Of a stretch of DNA of 64,000 bases, positions 35,588 to 48,800 are shown in pieces. The notes below the pieces were generated by a model. The model did no database searches. It was not told where the DNA came from and was given only the letters and a program-made list of their open reading frames with translations. This DNA comes from Leucogyrophana mollusca. Taxonomy: Eukaryota > Basidiomycota > Agaricomycetes > Boletales. Location: assembly GCA_021014945.1 (NCBI GenBank), contig MU266338.1, forward strand, positions 182,382 to 246,381. The letters run 5' to 3'. A program made the translations under genes and the position numbers. Position 1 is the first letter of the stretch. Every line of letters starts with the position of its first letter.

Positions 35588-36894
35588 TCAAGAAGATATG
35601 CCCGGCCCGAAAGCTTCCCAAACCAAGAATCCCACCCCCCAGGGACCAACGCGAGCGAGGGCTCGAAGACCGGCATATATCCGACGACGTCCGGCGGGTA
35701 GCGAGTCAGTCACTGCACGCGGCGATGTCGCAGGGTCACGGAAGAATGTGATAAGTCCCTCTTCGCGAATCTTTTCCATCACGGCGATTGTGGGACTGCG
35801 GGGTGAATGGAGGGTCCGGTCAAGCTGGACAACCCGCCTAGCTGCATCCCAAGGCCTGCTAAGTACCTCATAGGCGAGCCCAGCAAGAGCTCCTCCAGAG
35901 ACTAATGTGAGTGCATGAACTGCCCGCGGCAGGTGGCGTTTCAGCGATTGCCCCCCCTCTCCGTCTGGGTGAAACCTTTGGATGGAGATTTGGGCGGTAG
36001 CTTTTGTTTTTGATGCCATCTTTCTCGTGAGTTCAAAGATCGCAAAGAATGCTGCAAAACCTGCCAACCTCGTCAGAAGCACAACGCTGACGTTCGAGTA
36101 AATGAACCTCACCGCATACATCTTTGGCGCACCCCCAACCCCAGCCATCCCATCCTCGGCCAGCCATGCTACTAACTTCTCTCATCCATTGTCTCACCTG
36201 TCTAATATCCCGCATTTCGTCTTGGACGTTACTTGTCGACGAGGGCCTGGTCACCCGGAAAACCTTAGGGAAACGTGTTACAAGCGGCAGGGACAAATAG
36301 GAGCCGTACCATACCTCCTTCCAGGCCGTCGACCAGCCAGACCCACCTTCAATCATAAGGCGGACATTCTCGGCAGGGGCAGCGCTTAAAGCCTGCACAC
36401 CCCCAGCGGCTGCACCGGACAGTGCTGCCACGCATATCGGATGGGCACCGATAGTTTGTTCAAGTACATTCGAGCACTCTGAGTACGTAGCCCAGAGCAC
36501 AGTCCCCAGGAGGGCATTCACGATCATGGGCGGAACGAAATGCTTAGGTATCACCATGAACTAGCAGAAAGACCGTTGAACATAAACGCTATAATGAAAG
36601 CCAGTCTCACAGACCCCTTGGTTTTTTATCAGCGAAGACATGTACTGAGGACCCAATGTTTCGCCGTGTTTAGTAGCGAGGCCGCGGAGTGAATGCCATC
36701 CGCTCACTAAACACTTTGAGTCTCACAAAGTCAGGGAGTACTGCGACGGGACGCATACCTTTCGAAGGTCTGAAGAGCCGCACCGGACGCGAGAAGTAGA
36801 GGGCGATGGCCCTCGTGACTGTGCGGGCGAGTGCAGCATGGAATGAGTTCCCTTGCTGCTCTTGGGATGCTGCATGAATGGAACTTGTTGACAT
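35588..36894 (-). CDS. Mitochondrial-carrier-fold protein, divergent
   Basis: Five exons on the minus strand, 36894-36759, 36706-36615, 36560-36315, 36263-36113 and 36060-35588, give 365 aa. The layout resembles divergent fungal mitochondrial carrier-like proteins: three sets of hydrophobic pairs, with HPICVAALSGAAAGGVQALSAAPAENVRLMIEGG and TLVSGGALAGLAYEVLSRPWDAARRVV standing in for carrier repeats. The classic PxDxxRTR signature is degraded (APAENVR, RPWDAAR), so transport and substrate are uncertain. GRGWDGWGWGCAKD is a conserved-looking loop before the third helix pair. The ATG at 36894 (MSTSSIHAASQ) was preferred to in-frame upstream codons because the sequence before it is hydrophobic but not carrier-like. 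Location in the mitochondrial inner membrane is inferred. Confidence 0.75.
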
Positions 36895-37279
36895 GCATAC
36901 GCGAACTATAAGGATCCAACAATACGGTCCTTGCCAACAGAACACTGGCGCTCGGAATCGGATAAGGGCCACAAAAGCTGTCCCGCCTTGAAACTGAAAG
37001 ATACCCGAGGTCCACTGGTAGATGTAATCGACACTGGTGCGCAGTCGTGCACCAAAGCGTAGGTTATCTATGTCCCGGCTTTCTGAATATGTCAGTTTAG
37101 CAAGACTTCAAAGAGCTTGTAAGTTGAACCGAGAACGTGAAGGCCACTGAGTCAGGCTGCAACTTCATTGAAGTTACTCCCACACTGCCAACACGTTCTT
37201 GCAGCACACATTTTCCACCTTTCCTCACTTTTCCAGTTTCGGCCCACCATCAGCTAGTAGCACCTGTTCCCTCCTAACT
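36895..37279. promoter_or_regulatory. Divergent upstream region of the carrier-like gene and the ALKBH7-like gene
   Basis: These 385 bases lie between two divergent start codons. The plus-strand part just before 37280 is C/T-rich, as is common in fungal 5' UTRs. No defined motif was found. Confidence 0.35.
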
Positions 37280-38165
37280 ATGTTCCTCAAACGAGCGTTT
37301 GCTACCCTGATCGACGTCAAAGGACATAGGCTTCCGAAGGACTTCGATTTGTATCCGAATTTCTTCACATTCTCGGAGCAACGCATTTTGTTAACTACAG
37401 CATTGCAAAAACTCGACGCGACAGAGAGTAGACGAGCTCGAAAGCGCCGAAAAGAATTTCAATCGTCCATATCGCCATCCAGTGACCTCTCGTCGAGTTC
37501 ATTGCAGGATTTATTTCTTCCAGACGATTACTACGCTTTTGAGGAGGTGTGTTGTCAGCGACGTGATCAGGGAGAACTTGGATAATGTCTGAGTGCTGGA
37601 ATGCCACAGGGACATTACGACAATGTCATCCGCAATTATCGTGAGATGCACGTATCATCTTGGCCTGAATCGGAGGTGTCTGGTCTCTCCTCAATACTGA
37701 GCCGTTTACGAACACTGCACCCCACCGGTGACACACAAACTCATTTACTGCATCTGGCGTCTACTGGAGAAATCCTTCCGCACGTAGACAACGTGTCAGC
37801 TAGTGGTTCTTGGATCTTGGGCGCGAGCCTTGGTGCCGAGAGAATTATGCGCATGGAGTCGACCAGCGTTATGGAAGACTCTTTCGAGGTCTTGCTGCCA
37901 TCTGGCAGTGTTTACTTGCAAAGGTTAGATTTTCCTCGTGCCCATCCAGATTATTGATGGCGTTGATTGGGCTATTGCACAGAGATTCTGTGCGGTTTGG
38001 CTACAGGCATTCAATTCTGAGGGCAGGCTGTTTCCGCGGTCGCGAAATCGATGGCGGCCCGCGCGTGAGTATCATGGTCAGGGTAAGTCATCTCTCGACC
38101 ATTTCATGATAACGGAGTTCAACCTCACTCTTCAACAGGATCGCAAAGCAGTTGATAGGCCTTAG
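37280..38165 (+). CDS. ALKBH7-like 2-oxoglutarate/Fe(II) dioxygenase, probably mitochondrial
   Basis: ALKBH7 is a mitochondrial member of the AlkB family that affects necrosis and RNA modification in animals. Four exons, 37280-37546, 37610-37923, 37983-38082 and 38139-38165, give 235 aa. The N-terminus (MFLKRAFATLIDVKGHRLP) could be a presequence. The first conserved block is DLYPNFFTFSEQRILLTTAL. The iron ligands are readable: HVDN gives His and Asp, and FGYRHSIL gives the second His. A C-terminal GGPRVSIMVR supplies the Arg expected to bind 2-oxoglutarate. The region after FEE uses a 63-nt intron that restores GHYDNVIRNYRE. Length fits the family. The substrate is not established. Confidence 0.85.
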
Positions 38166-39811
38166 CAAGTTCAAGGTCGTGAATGGACACCTTAATCATC
38201 AGCCCGCACTATCTTCCCAGATCACAACATAAAAGAAACATACGCACAATTCCAAAGGCAGCATCGAATTTCCGTTCATTCTGGTGATGTAATTCCCTTG
38301 ATGTCAGTAACGCCACTATGCCGATTATATTTATGAGCGGTGCATCGTACTCAGAACAAAAGGAAGCACGTCGAATGAAGATCATGGAGAGCAGGTATAT
38401 CGCAACCTCCCTTTTGTATAGCCAATGCAGTGAGATGCCGACGATTAGATCGCGCGACTTGCGCCCATCGCACTCGCTCATGTCATACCCCGTGTCGCAT
38501 GCGGCTAGGATGGGATTATACTAGGTGAAGTCCCCTTTTGCCATTGCGGGGGAGTTACTTGAAAGTATATGTTCCTGGAGGAAATAACTGTCCCAGGAGA
38601 TTCAGAAGTGTGACGCAGCCAGTAAGTCGACCATTTCACGCATTGACTGTTTTGATTGGTCTGACCTGGTGGCGCAGTTGGCGTCCGATCGTCGTCTTGC
38701 ATTTTCCTCCATAAAGCGTGAGAATCTCCACATTTTGGTTCCGCCCCAACATTCCGCAAGTACCTCTTCCAGGCAAGGCCACATGTAGCTTATCTTTACG
38801 GTGAGTTATACACAGGTCTTACGTGACACGTCCGAGTGTTAGCGGGTCTTCATTCATTGACGATACCTATGATCTATTTTACTGGGATGTTGCAGTGCGA
38901 GGCACTTGACCGGGATTTCTTCGAGTGCTCTTGTCTTACCACGAGGTATATTAATGCAACGGACCTGCCGTGGCTGTATAGACCTTTGTTATACGCAACC
39001 TCCGGGCTGACCCGCCGGAAGTCCTTTCCGTGGACAGGGAGACTGCCATGACATCACTCAAGTACGAGATTCTTCTCAATGCTGATGCAGATGGCTGAAT
39101 CCAAATCCAAGCAGCGTTCTTTCGACCACAGACCCATGACGTCGACGCCTTCGACTTCGTTGTCACGGTGGCTTTCCTGTAGGCGTCTAATGGGGTCTAG
39201 CAAGTGAAGCACCATCTTTTAACCCAAGTCTTGTCCTTGGGATACCCGGGTGTATCTAGATCTGGTCAAATACGATGGCGCGAAGCCTTATCAGCGAAAT
39301 AAGTATAAGTAGCTGAAGTCTAGAACGCCAGCAGATCTCAGCCTGTACTCCCGCTCTGTCAAATCTCCCAGATGCTCACCCCAAATATGTCGGACAAGCA
39401 TGGAACGTTCGTAGACTGAAGAATCGTGACATGAGGCTAATGGGGCAGCAAATTGCAAGTGCACGCTGCCCAGATTTATCAATTCCCAGTGCCCTGGTAA
39501 CTCGCATCAGGAGGGCGCCATGTGGTTTTCAAAAGAGATCAGAACAATCTTGACACTCAACGCGACGGGAGAGAACGTAATACATAACTGTCTAAGCAAC
39601 GAGCACAGGACAAGAAACAACCGGGAAATACACGACAGGTGGGTACAGAAAAAATGGTAATGTGGGTTATGGATACAGTGTCACGACGAGGCTCGCGCTC
39701 GAGGTCTATGGGTCTATAAGGCTCTAGAGGATGGCTGGATGTTCACAGCAAAAGAACATCGAGCAGCTAGTTTACTTTTGAAACGCTGGACACCCTATGA
39801 AGAAAAAAAAA
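38166..39811. other. Unresolved region with minus-strand coding-like fragments
   Basis: Minus-strand fragments look partly proteinaceous. One at 38784-38602 reads MWPCLEEVLAECWGGTKMWR and ends in a stop after LLAASHF. One at 38481-38209 has hydrophobic stretches. One starts with an ATG near 39219 and reads MVLHLLDPIRRLQESH. They resemble the tail and middle of fungal multi-pass membrane proteins, but frames do not connect. This may be an unresolved gene or decayed copies. Not called. Confidence 0.3.
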
Positions 39812-40112
39812 TCAGGTGTCGTCATGGCCGGAAGATGTCAAGTTCCCATACGGCAAGCTAGCGTTGCCTCCTCCGTCGACCAGCACAACAACAATTTGGG
39901 TGCCCTGGAGCAAGTCCACATCAGATATGACGCGACAAGTTCGAAACTATAGTGGCTTACGTCTGCAAGGCGACTGGTGGATTGTACATTGCCATACTTG
40001 ATTTCACCGCCCGACGCCCAGAAGAAAACTCGTGTGCCATTCTGTACTCCGATCAGTGCAATTCTGGAGAAGGACAAGCAAAACTCACGGGGTGTACGTT
40101 CGGTGCGTTCAT
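39812..40112 (-). CDS. Small spliced hypothetical protein (65 aa) or fragment
   Basis: Three exons on the minus strand, 40112-40089, 40041-39961 and 39904-39812, join cleanly with introns of 47 nt (gtgagt...acag) and 56 nt (gtaagc...ccag) to 65 aa. The sequence includes NGTRVFFWASGGEIKYGNVQ and IVVVLVDGGGNASLPYGNL, which has beta-strand character. The first exon of eight codons is the weakest part; the true start may lie elsewhere. The repeat-like NGTRVFFWASGG phrase recalls one blade of a fungal beta-propeller lectin, but that is only an impression. Confidence 0.4.
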
Positions 40113-40232
40113 AGCCAAAATAGTAGGTGGGGAGCGGGAGCTCTGAGTGTGGAAAGATCGTTAACTGGGTAGTCTATGGTCTCTGAGGAGTCCTTTTTAT
40201 AAGCTGGAGGGAGGAGTAAGATGACATGTAAT

Positions 40233-40799
40233 TTACAACTTCCCTTCGATCGCTGAAATTATTGCAACCAGCCCGTCCTTCACTTCCGGAACGCAGTCGG
40301 TGATAGGAACCTCTTGACGAGGTGTGCCTAATTGGTTCAAGAAGACTTTATGATAGGTTGTTTGGACGAACGCAAGAGCATCGCTTACCGTGGAAGGAAC
40401 CTGAGCATCGGAGCACATTAACTCGCAAAAGAAGAGAATTTGCCGATGCATGTAATTAGTGAACGGATTGATCTGTCGCGATGCATCCAATGGACTTGTC
40501 TCGGCTTTCGAGATCGAGTGTTCGTAAATCAATCGCAGCTATGCCTTTGACCTCGTGAGTCATTCTCCAGCATGGCTTTCAAGGAGGTCGGCGAGTCGAG
40601 GTACTTGCAGTTGCCAGTGGATATTCGCACATGGCTCCACGTAATAATGCAGGAAGATCTCTCGGGGCAGTTCCAACAATGGAGGATGTATGCCTGCAGA
40701 GAACATGCATATGTCGAAGCTTCGGCACGTAGCTAATGAAAGCAGAGCATGTGCAGGTATAGCCTGAAATACAAGGGCCTGATCCTCGGCATAGTCCAC
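40233..40799 (-). CDS. Possible hypothetical gene, structure uncertain
   Basis: Two minus-strand stretches look like coding sequence: 40799-40560 (80 codons, starting MDYAEDQALVFQAIPAHALL) and 40532-40233 (ending VKDGLVAIISAIEGKL and a stop). Both have balanced amino acid use and alternating hydrophobic residues suggestive of helices. The join between them near 40560-40500 was not resolved; the donor gtcaaa with an AG near 40545 or 40480 are candidates. No family was recognised. Confidence 0.35.
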
Positions 40800-41112
40800 T
40801 TTGGATTCAACGTGTGCAGTATAAACAGCGGGCTAAAACGGTCCAGTGAGATACGGCGGACCTCCGCACACGCGTTCTGAGAAGTAGCAAGGATCAGGTT
40901 ACAACTTGCGGAGAAAATGCATACATTGCTGGATGAAGGGGAAATAACATGGTTGAATTTCGATGTCCATAATGAAAAAATCGTGGGAATTATAACTGGG
41001 CTCGAAATAATAACATGTTTGACGGGAGCTGAATATAGTAACCTGTTACAATTCTGTCACGGCCATGCCTTCGCAGAACTTGGCTTCCAACGTATCAGTC
41101 GCGCGGCATGAC

Positions 41113-42594
41113 ATGTCTGTAATCCTTGTTACAGGTTCTTACGACCATGAAATCAGGTTTTGGGAAGCTTGGAGTGGAATCTGCTCCCGGACCATCGCAC
41201 GGTCAGGAGAGTCAGGCGTGAGCATCACATTTCACCCTGTGTGTCTACAAGCTCATGCCATCGCGGGATTTACAGCAAGTCAACCGTCTGGCAATCTCTC
41301 CAGAGTAATGGACTCAAAAACTTCCTATCTCATGTAGATATTAACACATGCCGTGCAGTAAACGTCTGTTGGCCGCGGCGATTCACAAGAAAGTGTATAT
41401 TTATGAGATATCCAACGGACCTTCAACACCAGTGTGTAACAATTAATATCTCCGCCCACATGCCCTGACGGAGGACTGCACAGCTCACTTGCTTGGATGC
41501 ACACAGCATGAATGTCACTTCCGTCTCGTTCCACAGCGAAGGCAAGTGGCTAGTGACCGGGAGTGAAGATGGGACCATCAGAATCTGGGACCTCCGGTTT
41601 GTCAATTTCAGCCCTTTCCGCCGTTGTTCCCACATACAGTTGAATCGTTCACATCAGAAGTACCCAAGTCCACAGGACTTATGACAATGGCGCACCTGGT
41701 AAGAATCTCCGGACGTTCTGGGCTCGCCATTTGATGATTATCTCGCCCAGTCAACGACGTTTGCGTCCATCCCAACCAAGGCGAACTGATTTCCTGTGAT
41801 CAAGCTGGCTGCATAAAGCAATGGGACCTATCGGAAAATTTGTGCTCGCACGAACTTGTGAGTTCGAAGTCGTCTTCTGTGGTAAAATGCTTGAATCCAC
41901 CTTCCGAGACAAGACACCAGCGGGAGATGTTCCCATTCGATCAGTCAGTCTGGCTTCTGACGGGTCATGCTTAGTAGCTGGCAATAACAAGGTAAGTTTT
42001 GGTAACTCAACTTTGAGTCTTCTCAACCCCCATAACTACCAGGGCAAATGCTATGTCTGGAAAATTAACGAGGAGAAGTCCGACCTTCCTCGATATCAAG
42101 CAGTTACGAAATTCAGCGCTCATAAGAAGTACTTAACTCGAGTTCTCTTGAGCCCTGACGTTAAGTGAGTATATTAAATCCGTATGTAGCCACCAATTGA
42201 GCGATGGCACTTCTTCAGGTACCTAGCCACCTGTTCTGCGGATACCACTGTCAAAGTCTGGTCTATATCCCCCAACTACGAGTTCAGACAAGAGAAGGTG
42301 TTACAGGGTCACCAGCGCTGGGTTTGGGATTGTGCTTTCAGTGCCGATTCTGCTTACCTAGTCACAGGTACAGTATAATCCGCCTCCCATCATATCTCTT
42401 TATCTACAACTCATATGGCGTTATAGCTTCCTCGGATCACACAGCACGACTCTGGGAAATGGCCTCGGGCGAAACTGTTCGGCAGTACAATGGCCATCAT
42501 AAGGGTATACCCGATCACTCCTGTTGACAACCTAGTGTTAACGCTACGCTTTCCAGCGGCCGTTTGTTGTGCGCTCCATGATGGAGCTGGGTGA
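41113..42594 (+). CDS. LST8: TOR complex WD40 subunit Lst8
   Basis: Lst8 (mammalian mLST8/GbetaL) is a seven-bladed WD40 protein of TORC1 and TORC2 that supports the TOR kinase. From [20 protein letters not shown] at 41113, about ten short exons run to the stop at 42594. The conserved blade phrases are [166 protein letters not shown] and [24 protein letters not shown]. The frame is complete through all seven repeats, and the length (about 320 aa) is normal. The ATG at 41065 upstream is in frame, but the family begins at MSVILV. Confidence 0.93.
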
Positions 42595-45500
42595 CACATT
42601 GACGTGCGTACGCTCGGCTTTTATTTGACAAGAACGTCGTTATTCTCCATGACGTCGACCATGATCGAATCATGTTCTGAGCGTTCGTTGGCGGCTCAAC
42701 GTCAGAGTCCAAGTACTATAGCATGTTAGTTTCGTTTATGCTGGCATAATCCATCTATTAACAAACATACATGAATCAGTATATTCTTGTTTGAAGTCTT
42801 TCATATTCAGGCACTCATAAGCCACAGTCGATGGATGTTTAGTTGCCTGGTTTGGGTTTGTGAGTTTCTCGTCAACGCTCTTCAAACTCATCCAAATCTA
42901 AAGAGCCTCTCTCGATCGTGTAGCGATTCGGTTGGGTCCAAAAATGGGACATCGACAACGCCCGATCTTGAAGATGGAAGCCAGATAGAATTTTCAAATC
43001 AACACCACGTTTGTCAATGCTAAACTTTCCTATCCTATGAGGTACGTGACATGGAATGAACGGCTTGAGCCGGGCCTTGAACTCTCTTCAGTTGAAAATT
43101 CACCTTTGGTCGCGTGTACAGAAGAATCACCGTGGGTTAGATTAATCCCCTGGTTCGTTTTACAATGCTGTCACTTCCTGTGACTCGCTCATTTGTGAAA
43201 TGATTTGAGCTCAAATACAAACTACAAACTGACTGGCCTGGCTTAGTTGTCACCGCGACTGGCTTGGAGTGCTACTTTTGTTGAGATAGTGCCAATTCTT
43301 AACCAGCTCTCATTTCTAAGTCGTTATCCGATGCAACGCATCACACTATGCGCCGTGAGATCGTTGTGATCTATCATTGTATTATGACTCATTAACGCTT
43401 TAGGATTCGTTGTAGCAAGCTCGGATCATTTGCTCTACATCCCTCGTGTCGAGCTCGGAGGCTACCAAGATACGGCAGACTCCCACAGGAAGATCAGTCT
43501 GTTCTCGTACTTGAGGTTTTCCCTCTCCTTCTATGACGTATCGTCCCGCTTATGTGGGTGCCAATGCTAGCAGTGATATTAGTCCTTTGAAGAAAGAATC
43601 GGCTTGGGAGCAGTCGGTCACTATTTGAGTCTTTTGGCATTACTACATATTGAGAAGCAGTCACGGTATGGAACTTGCCTTTGTGACGCGATTTATCTCA
43701 TCCACGAATCCTTAAACATTTTTGTAGACTCCAAGAACTCCCTCGACGCATTTTTTCTAGAATTAGTGCCTATTTCTACTTTTGATTGACTTTAGATCCT
43801 GTGAGATCACTAGATGCGGCTGGCTCCGCGGGCACATCTAATTTGAGCGGATTTCATAGAGTGAGCCATAGGCATTTCATCTCATGGCGCGACGGTATTC
43901 TTCAGCTTCTCATCCACCCGGAAGCATTCGAACGGACCATCGTCATCATCCACGCGGCGAAGCGGCCTCCGTTGAGGGAACTGGAAAGCTGTTTAGGATC
44001 GCGCAGCATGCCATCGGAAGATAGCGCTTCTTCTATCTGGCATAGCCTGTTCCTCACTTGCGGACGTTCTAGGTCGTGAATGCCTCCATCAATGCATTTA
44101 AATCTCCCTCGTGCATCCCCCAGTACTCTGCGCTTCCCCGTACTTCCCATCCTCGTGGCAGACCTATCTGGACCTGCTCAACCGCTGCTTAAGCCCAAAA
44201 GCGTGGCATTTGACCATACTTCTATAGGGCTCACCACCCTCGGAACACTCCTCGGAATATCCCTCCCCGGGATGACCACGAAGGCGCTGATGGGTGATAT
44301 TGATATCAATGCCATCTGGGATCGCCCTGATGCACTCCTGATGCCTCCTGATGCACGTATGTATACGCAGCGCACCTTTGTCCGCTTCGCGGACTTGACT
44401 CTAGGGGCTGATAATCTCCGGCGGCCCCGAGGCATTTCTATACAAGGCCGAAATCGTTCAAGTTGTTACCTTACGCCCACGGCACTGTTTCAACTTGTTT
44501 CTGGCCTCGGTTTCGTGCAAGCGGGTTCTCGGGCCGCACCCGCGGAACATTGTACTATCCGCACTTAACCTCTTTTTTGAGAGCAAGGTAGGCTTTTGCC
44601 ACCGGAGACGGTCGCTCAAAACCCGCCTCCAATGTTAAGAGAAAAACTTTGAAGTAACTGTAGACTATGATCCCTTGACTGAATTTTTGGCTTCCCACGA
44701 CATCGCTAGGAAACACCTTGGGGTAATTACCGCAAGCAAGCTATTACTTTTCCTTGTCTAATGTTACGGGTGACAAAGGATGTCCAGTCAAGACCTCGGG
44801 ACATGATGTAGCAGTACCCTGCAGTACCTGGCTACCGCGTGTTTGATGGATCGGCTAATGATGCACACGCTAGATCGTATCCCCGATGATTGTGGCGTTC
44901 AGCTTGTAGATCATCATCATGCATGATGTTCGAACTTCGTCGACGTCGGGGTAACTTAATGAGGCACATGTCAATTCGCTACCTGAGCTACCAGGAGCTA
45001 CCTCGAATGTAACCTTCTCAGGGTCACCTTCCAACGACCCGATCGTCACAGTTCTCGGTGGGTCATGCGGAGCGTATTTCTGACTGGAGGGTGTGTCACA
45101 GGCCACGCTCACCGGGTCACCCTGGCTCGACAAAAAATCGGACAAATATCCCAAGCGGCAGCCGAAATATCGGAACACCTGGAAGCGTGTTCGCTCTTGC
45201 ATGCAAGGGATCGCACCCTCGGCATCAAGCTTTAAGCCCCGTCGAGCCCCGTGACTCGTCTGAACGTTGTTATCTCGAATACGACTCTGCACGCCACCTT
45301 TTGAGACGAAATCAGGCACTCCTGCCAGGCGGGCTTCCGTACGCATGTTTCGACTGAAGAAAATATACTATATTAGGATGATCTCCAAAATATTTGCGTG
45401 ATTCGAAATTGAACCTCAGCGAATATCGTGTTCCCGTTATGGCTCAGTCGATGTGGTTCCTAGCAGCAAGGCGACCCCAAACTTGAAGTACTCCCCAAGT

Positions 45501-45886
45501 CCCTTTTGGTGAAAGCTTGCCGCCAAGGCAGCAAATGGGGCTTGGGCTATTACGGAGGGGCAGGGACCGAGTCAATTGGTAGGCATCCACCTGACCGAAA
45601 CCCTTCACCGGCAGTCCGGTTGTATCCCTTTTTGGTTATTTCCGAAGCGTAGGTGACGCGATCGCAACTCGGGATTTTTCGGCTTCTCGATGGTACCTTG
45701 CCCTTTTGGGGTATTGTGACACCTTGTCACCCGGAGCTCCTGGATTCTTGGGCGAAGTTTTTTGTCGTTGTGCTTTCGCGTTTGCTCTTTGACTCTGACC
45801 ACCATCATCCTTCTCAGATTCTTCAGCATCTTTCCTCAAAACAACCGCTCTTTCCTGCGATCTCATTACATACTTCTTATTGTTCT
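42595..45886. other. Gene-poor 3.3-kb region upstream of GLT1
   Basis: No recognisable gene was found. The longest ORFs are plus 44080-44568 (162 codons, with stretches such as TSIGLTTLGTLLGISLPGMTT) and minus 45346-44870 (158 codons, with PRTVTIGSLEGDPEKVTFEV). Both have protein-like composition, but neither has a known motif and neither extends by obvious splicing. The last 250 bases before GLT1 are rich in C and T, typical of a fungal promoter and 5' UTR of a well-expressed gene. Confidence 0.4.
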
Positions 45887-48800
45887 ATGGCCATACCTTC
45901 CACCTTATCAGACTATGATCCCCTTACCCCAGACTCCTTGCCTCTTGTCTCTGAGGCCACATCCTCAGCCGATAACGGGTTTGATGCTGTTGAACGTGAT
46001 CCCACATCTTGGGCCGCCTCTCTTCCAGCGAACCAAGGTCTTTACTTGAACGAAAACGAGAAAGATGCTTGTGGAGTGGGGTTCATTTGCCATATCAAGG
46101 GCGAACAGAGTCACAAAATTGTGTCTGACGCTCGCCAACTTCTGTGTGCCATGACTCACAGAGGTGCAACTGGCGCCGACAGCCGTGACGGTGACGGTGC
46201 TGGAGTCATGACCGGAATACCTCATCTATTCTTCAAGCGAGAGGCGGAAAGGGACATTGGGTGTACCTTGCCCGACTTGGGAGAGTATGCAGTTGGCAAT
46301 GTCTTTTTCAAAGCGAACGATCCCATTCAACTCCAGAACTACCAAACCGTCTTCTCGAATGTTGCCAGTGATCTTGGTCTCCGGGTACTCGGCTGGCGAG
46401 AAGTTCCGACTGATGGAACTATCCTCGGGCCCGCCGCTAGCAGCAAGGAACCCGCGATCTACCAACCTTTCGTTGTTTTGCGCGCCCACTATGGTGATGG
46501 CACTACCAGCCACAATGGCGCTTTCGATGCCAAGCAGTTCGAGCGACAGCTTTATGTCCTGCGCAAGCATGCAACACATACCATGTTTGTGGCTTTCCAC
46601 TTGTCTTTGTCACACGAACCAAGCTCAACACAATGTCGTGAACTTTTTATTGTGTATAAAGTACGCTCGCGAAAGGCTTTTACGTCTGCTCACTGTCCTC
46701 GAAGAACATCGTGTATAAGGGACAGCTCTCGCCCCCACAAGTATACAATTACTATCACGATCTCAATCATGTTTTGTATCGTTCGCACTTTACATTGGTT
46801 CATTCTCGCTTTTCGACAAACACATTCCCTTCTTGGGATCGAGCTCAGCCGATGAGATGGGCTGCTCATAACGGTTAGTGATCTGCCCTTGACATAATGT
46901 CAGGTAAGGTTAACCGAACCCTCCTAGGCGAGATCAACACTGTTCGTGGCAACAAGAACTGGATGCGTGCCCGTGAGGGTGTCTTATCCTCGACCCATTT
47001 CGGTGATCAGCTCGACCTCCTTTATCCCATCATCGAGACCGGTGGCTCAGACTCAGCTGCGTTCGACAACGTACTTGAATTGCTCGTCGTCAATGGCGTT
47101 GTTACGCTTCCCGAGGCCATAATGATGCTTATTCCCGAAGCGTGGCAGGGGAATGACACCATGGAACCGGAAAAACGCGCGTTCTACAACTGGTCAGCGT
47201 GCCTACAGGAACCTTGGGACGGCCCTGCGCTGTTCACGTTCAGCGACGGCCGCTACTGCGGGGCTAATCTTGATCGGAACGGTCTCAGACCTTGCCGATA
47301 CGTCGTGAGCAATGACGATATCATGGTTTGCGCCTCCGAAGTCGGTGCGGTATTCATCCCCCCAGAAAAAGTTGTCCAGAAAGGCCGTCTCAAGCCCGGC
47401 CGCATGCTTCTGGTCGATACTCTCGAGGGTAGAATTGTGGATGACAAGGAGTTGAAACGGAATACCGCGATGAAACAAAATTTCGCTTCGTGGGTCGAAA
47501 CTCACGTTCTGCACGTTCCCAACATTGTCAAGCGCGTTATACGCAGCAACACTTCTATTCTCCCCGTCATTGACGATGCACCACTCAGCAGTGACCCGAA
47601 ACTACTAGCGTTCGGGTACACGGTGGAACAGCTGAGTCTGCTGATGCTACCCATGATCGACTCTGGGAAGGAAGCCCTAGGCTCCATGGGCAACGATGCT
47701 CCCCTCGCGGCCATGGCCACGCAGCCCCGCCTCATTTATGATTATTTCCGCCAACTCTTTGCCCAAGTAACGAATCCTCCCATTGATCCGATTCGCGAGA
47801 GCATCGTTATGTCCCTTGAGGCGTACGTCGGCCCCGAGGGCAATTTGCTCGAGATGAAGCCCGAGCAGTGTCACCGCATTCTCTTGCCTTCACCGCTCAT
47901 TTCGATTGAGGAGATGAACGCGATGAAGAACCTGAGGCTCGCCTACACGGGTTGGCCGTCCATCACGATCGACATCACATTCCCCAAGGAGGAAGGTCTC
48001 CCCGGTTATCAGCTTGCCCTGCAACGCGTTTGCAGCGAGGCTGCACAAGCGATCGAAGACGGTATGAAAGTCATCATATTGTCTGATCGCGCCACCGGTC
48101 CGTCTCGCGTGCCTCTTTCCGCCCTCGTTGCATGTGGTGGGGTCCACCATCATTTGACGTCGCAGAAGAAGCGTGCCAAGGTCGCGTTAATGGTCGAGAC
48201 CGCGGAGGCGCGCGAGGTTCATCATCTTTGTGTCCTTGTCGGATATGGGGCTGATGCTGTGTGCCCGTGGTTGATGATAGAAACAATCCACAAAGTTGGC
48301 CGGGAAGGGCTGTAAGTTTGGGCGTCATTTATCATCCCGCGTATAACTGAGCCCTACCGCAGAATCAAAGGCGATAAGACGGTGAAGGAGCTTATGAACA
48401 ACTACCACCATTCTATCGACAATGGCATACTCAAAGTCATGTCGAAAATGGGTATCTCGACGCTCCAGTCTTACAAAGGAGCTCAGATATTCGAGGCTCT
48501 TGGCCTTCACAGCGAGGTCGTTGAGCGCTGCTTCATCGGGACTGCTTCCCGGGTTCAAGGCGCTACCTTTGACCTCCTGGCCTTGGACGCTTTTGAGCTC
48601 CATGAGCGTGGATGGCCCTCTCGCGACACCTTATTGCCACCCGGCATGCCTGAGTCAGGAGAATATCACTGGCGTGACGGAGGTGAAGCGCACATCAACG
48701 ATCCCGCAGGTATCGCGAACTTGCAAGATGCTGTTAGGGAGAAGAATCAAACTGCGTACGACGCCTATGCTCGCAACGCAAACGAACAAACTAAGAGTGT

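Noticed and set aside
42595..45886. A metabolic or regulatory gene cluster around GLT1
   Set aside because: The neighbouring 3.3 kb holds no recognisable gene, and the other neighbours (LST8, ECO1, GH55) do not form a pathway.
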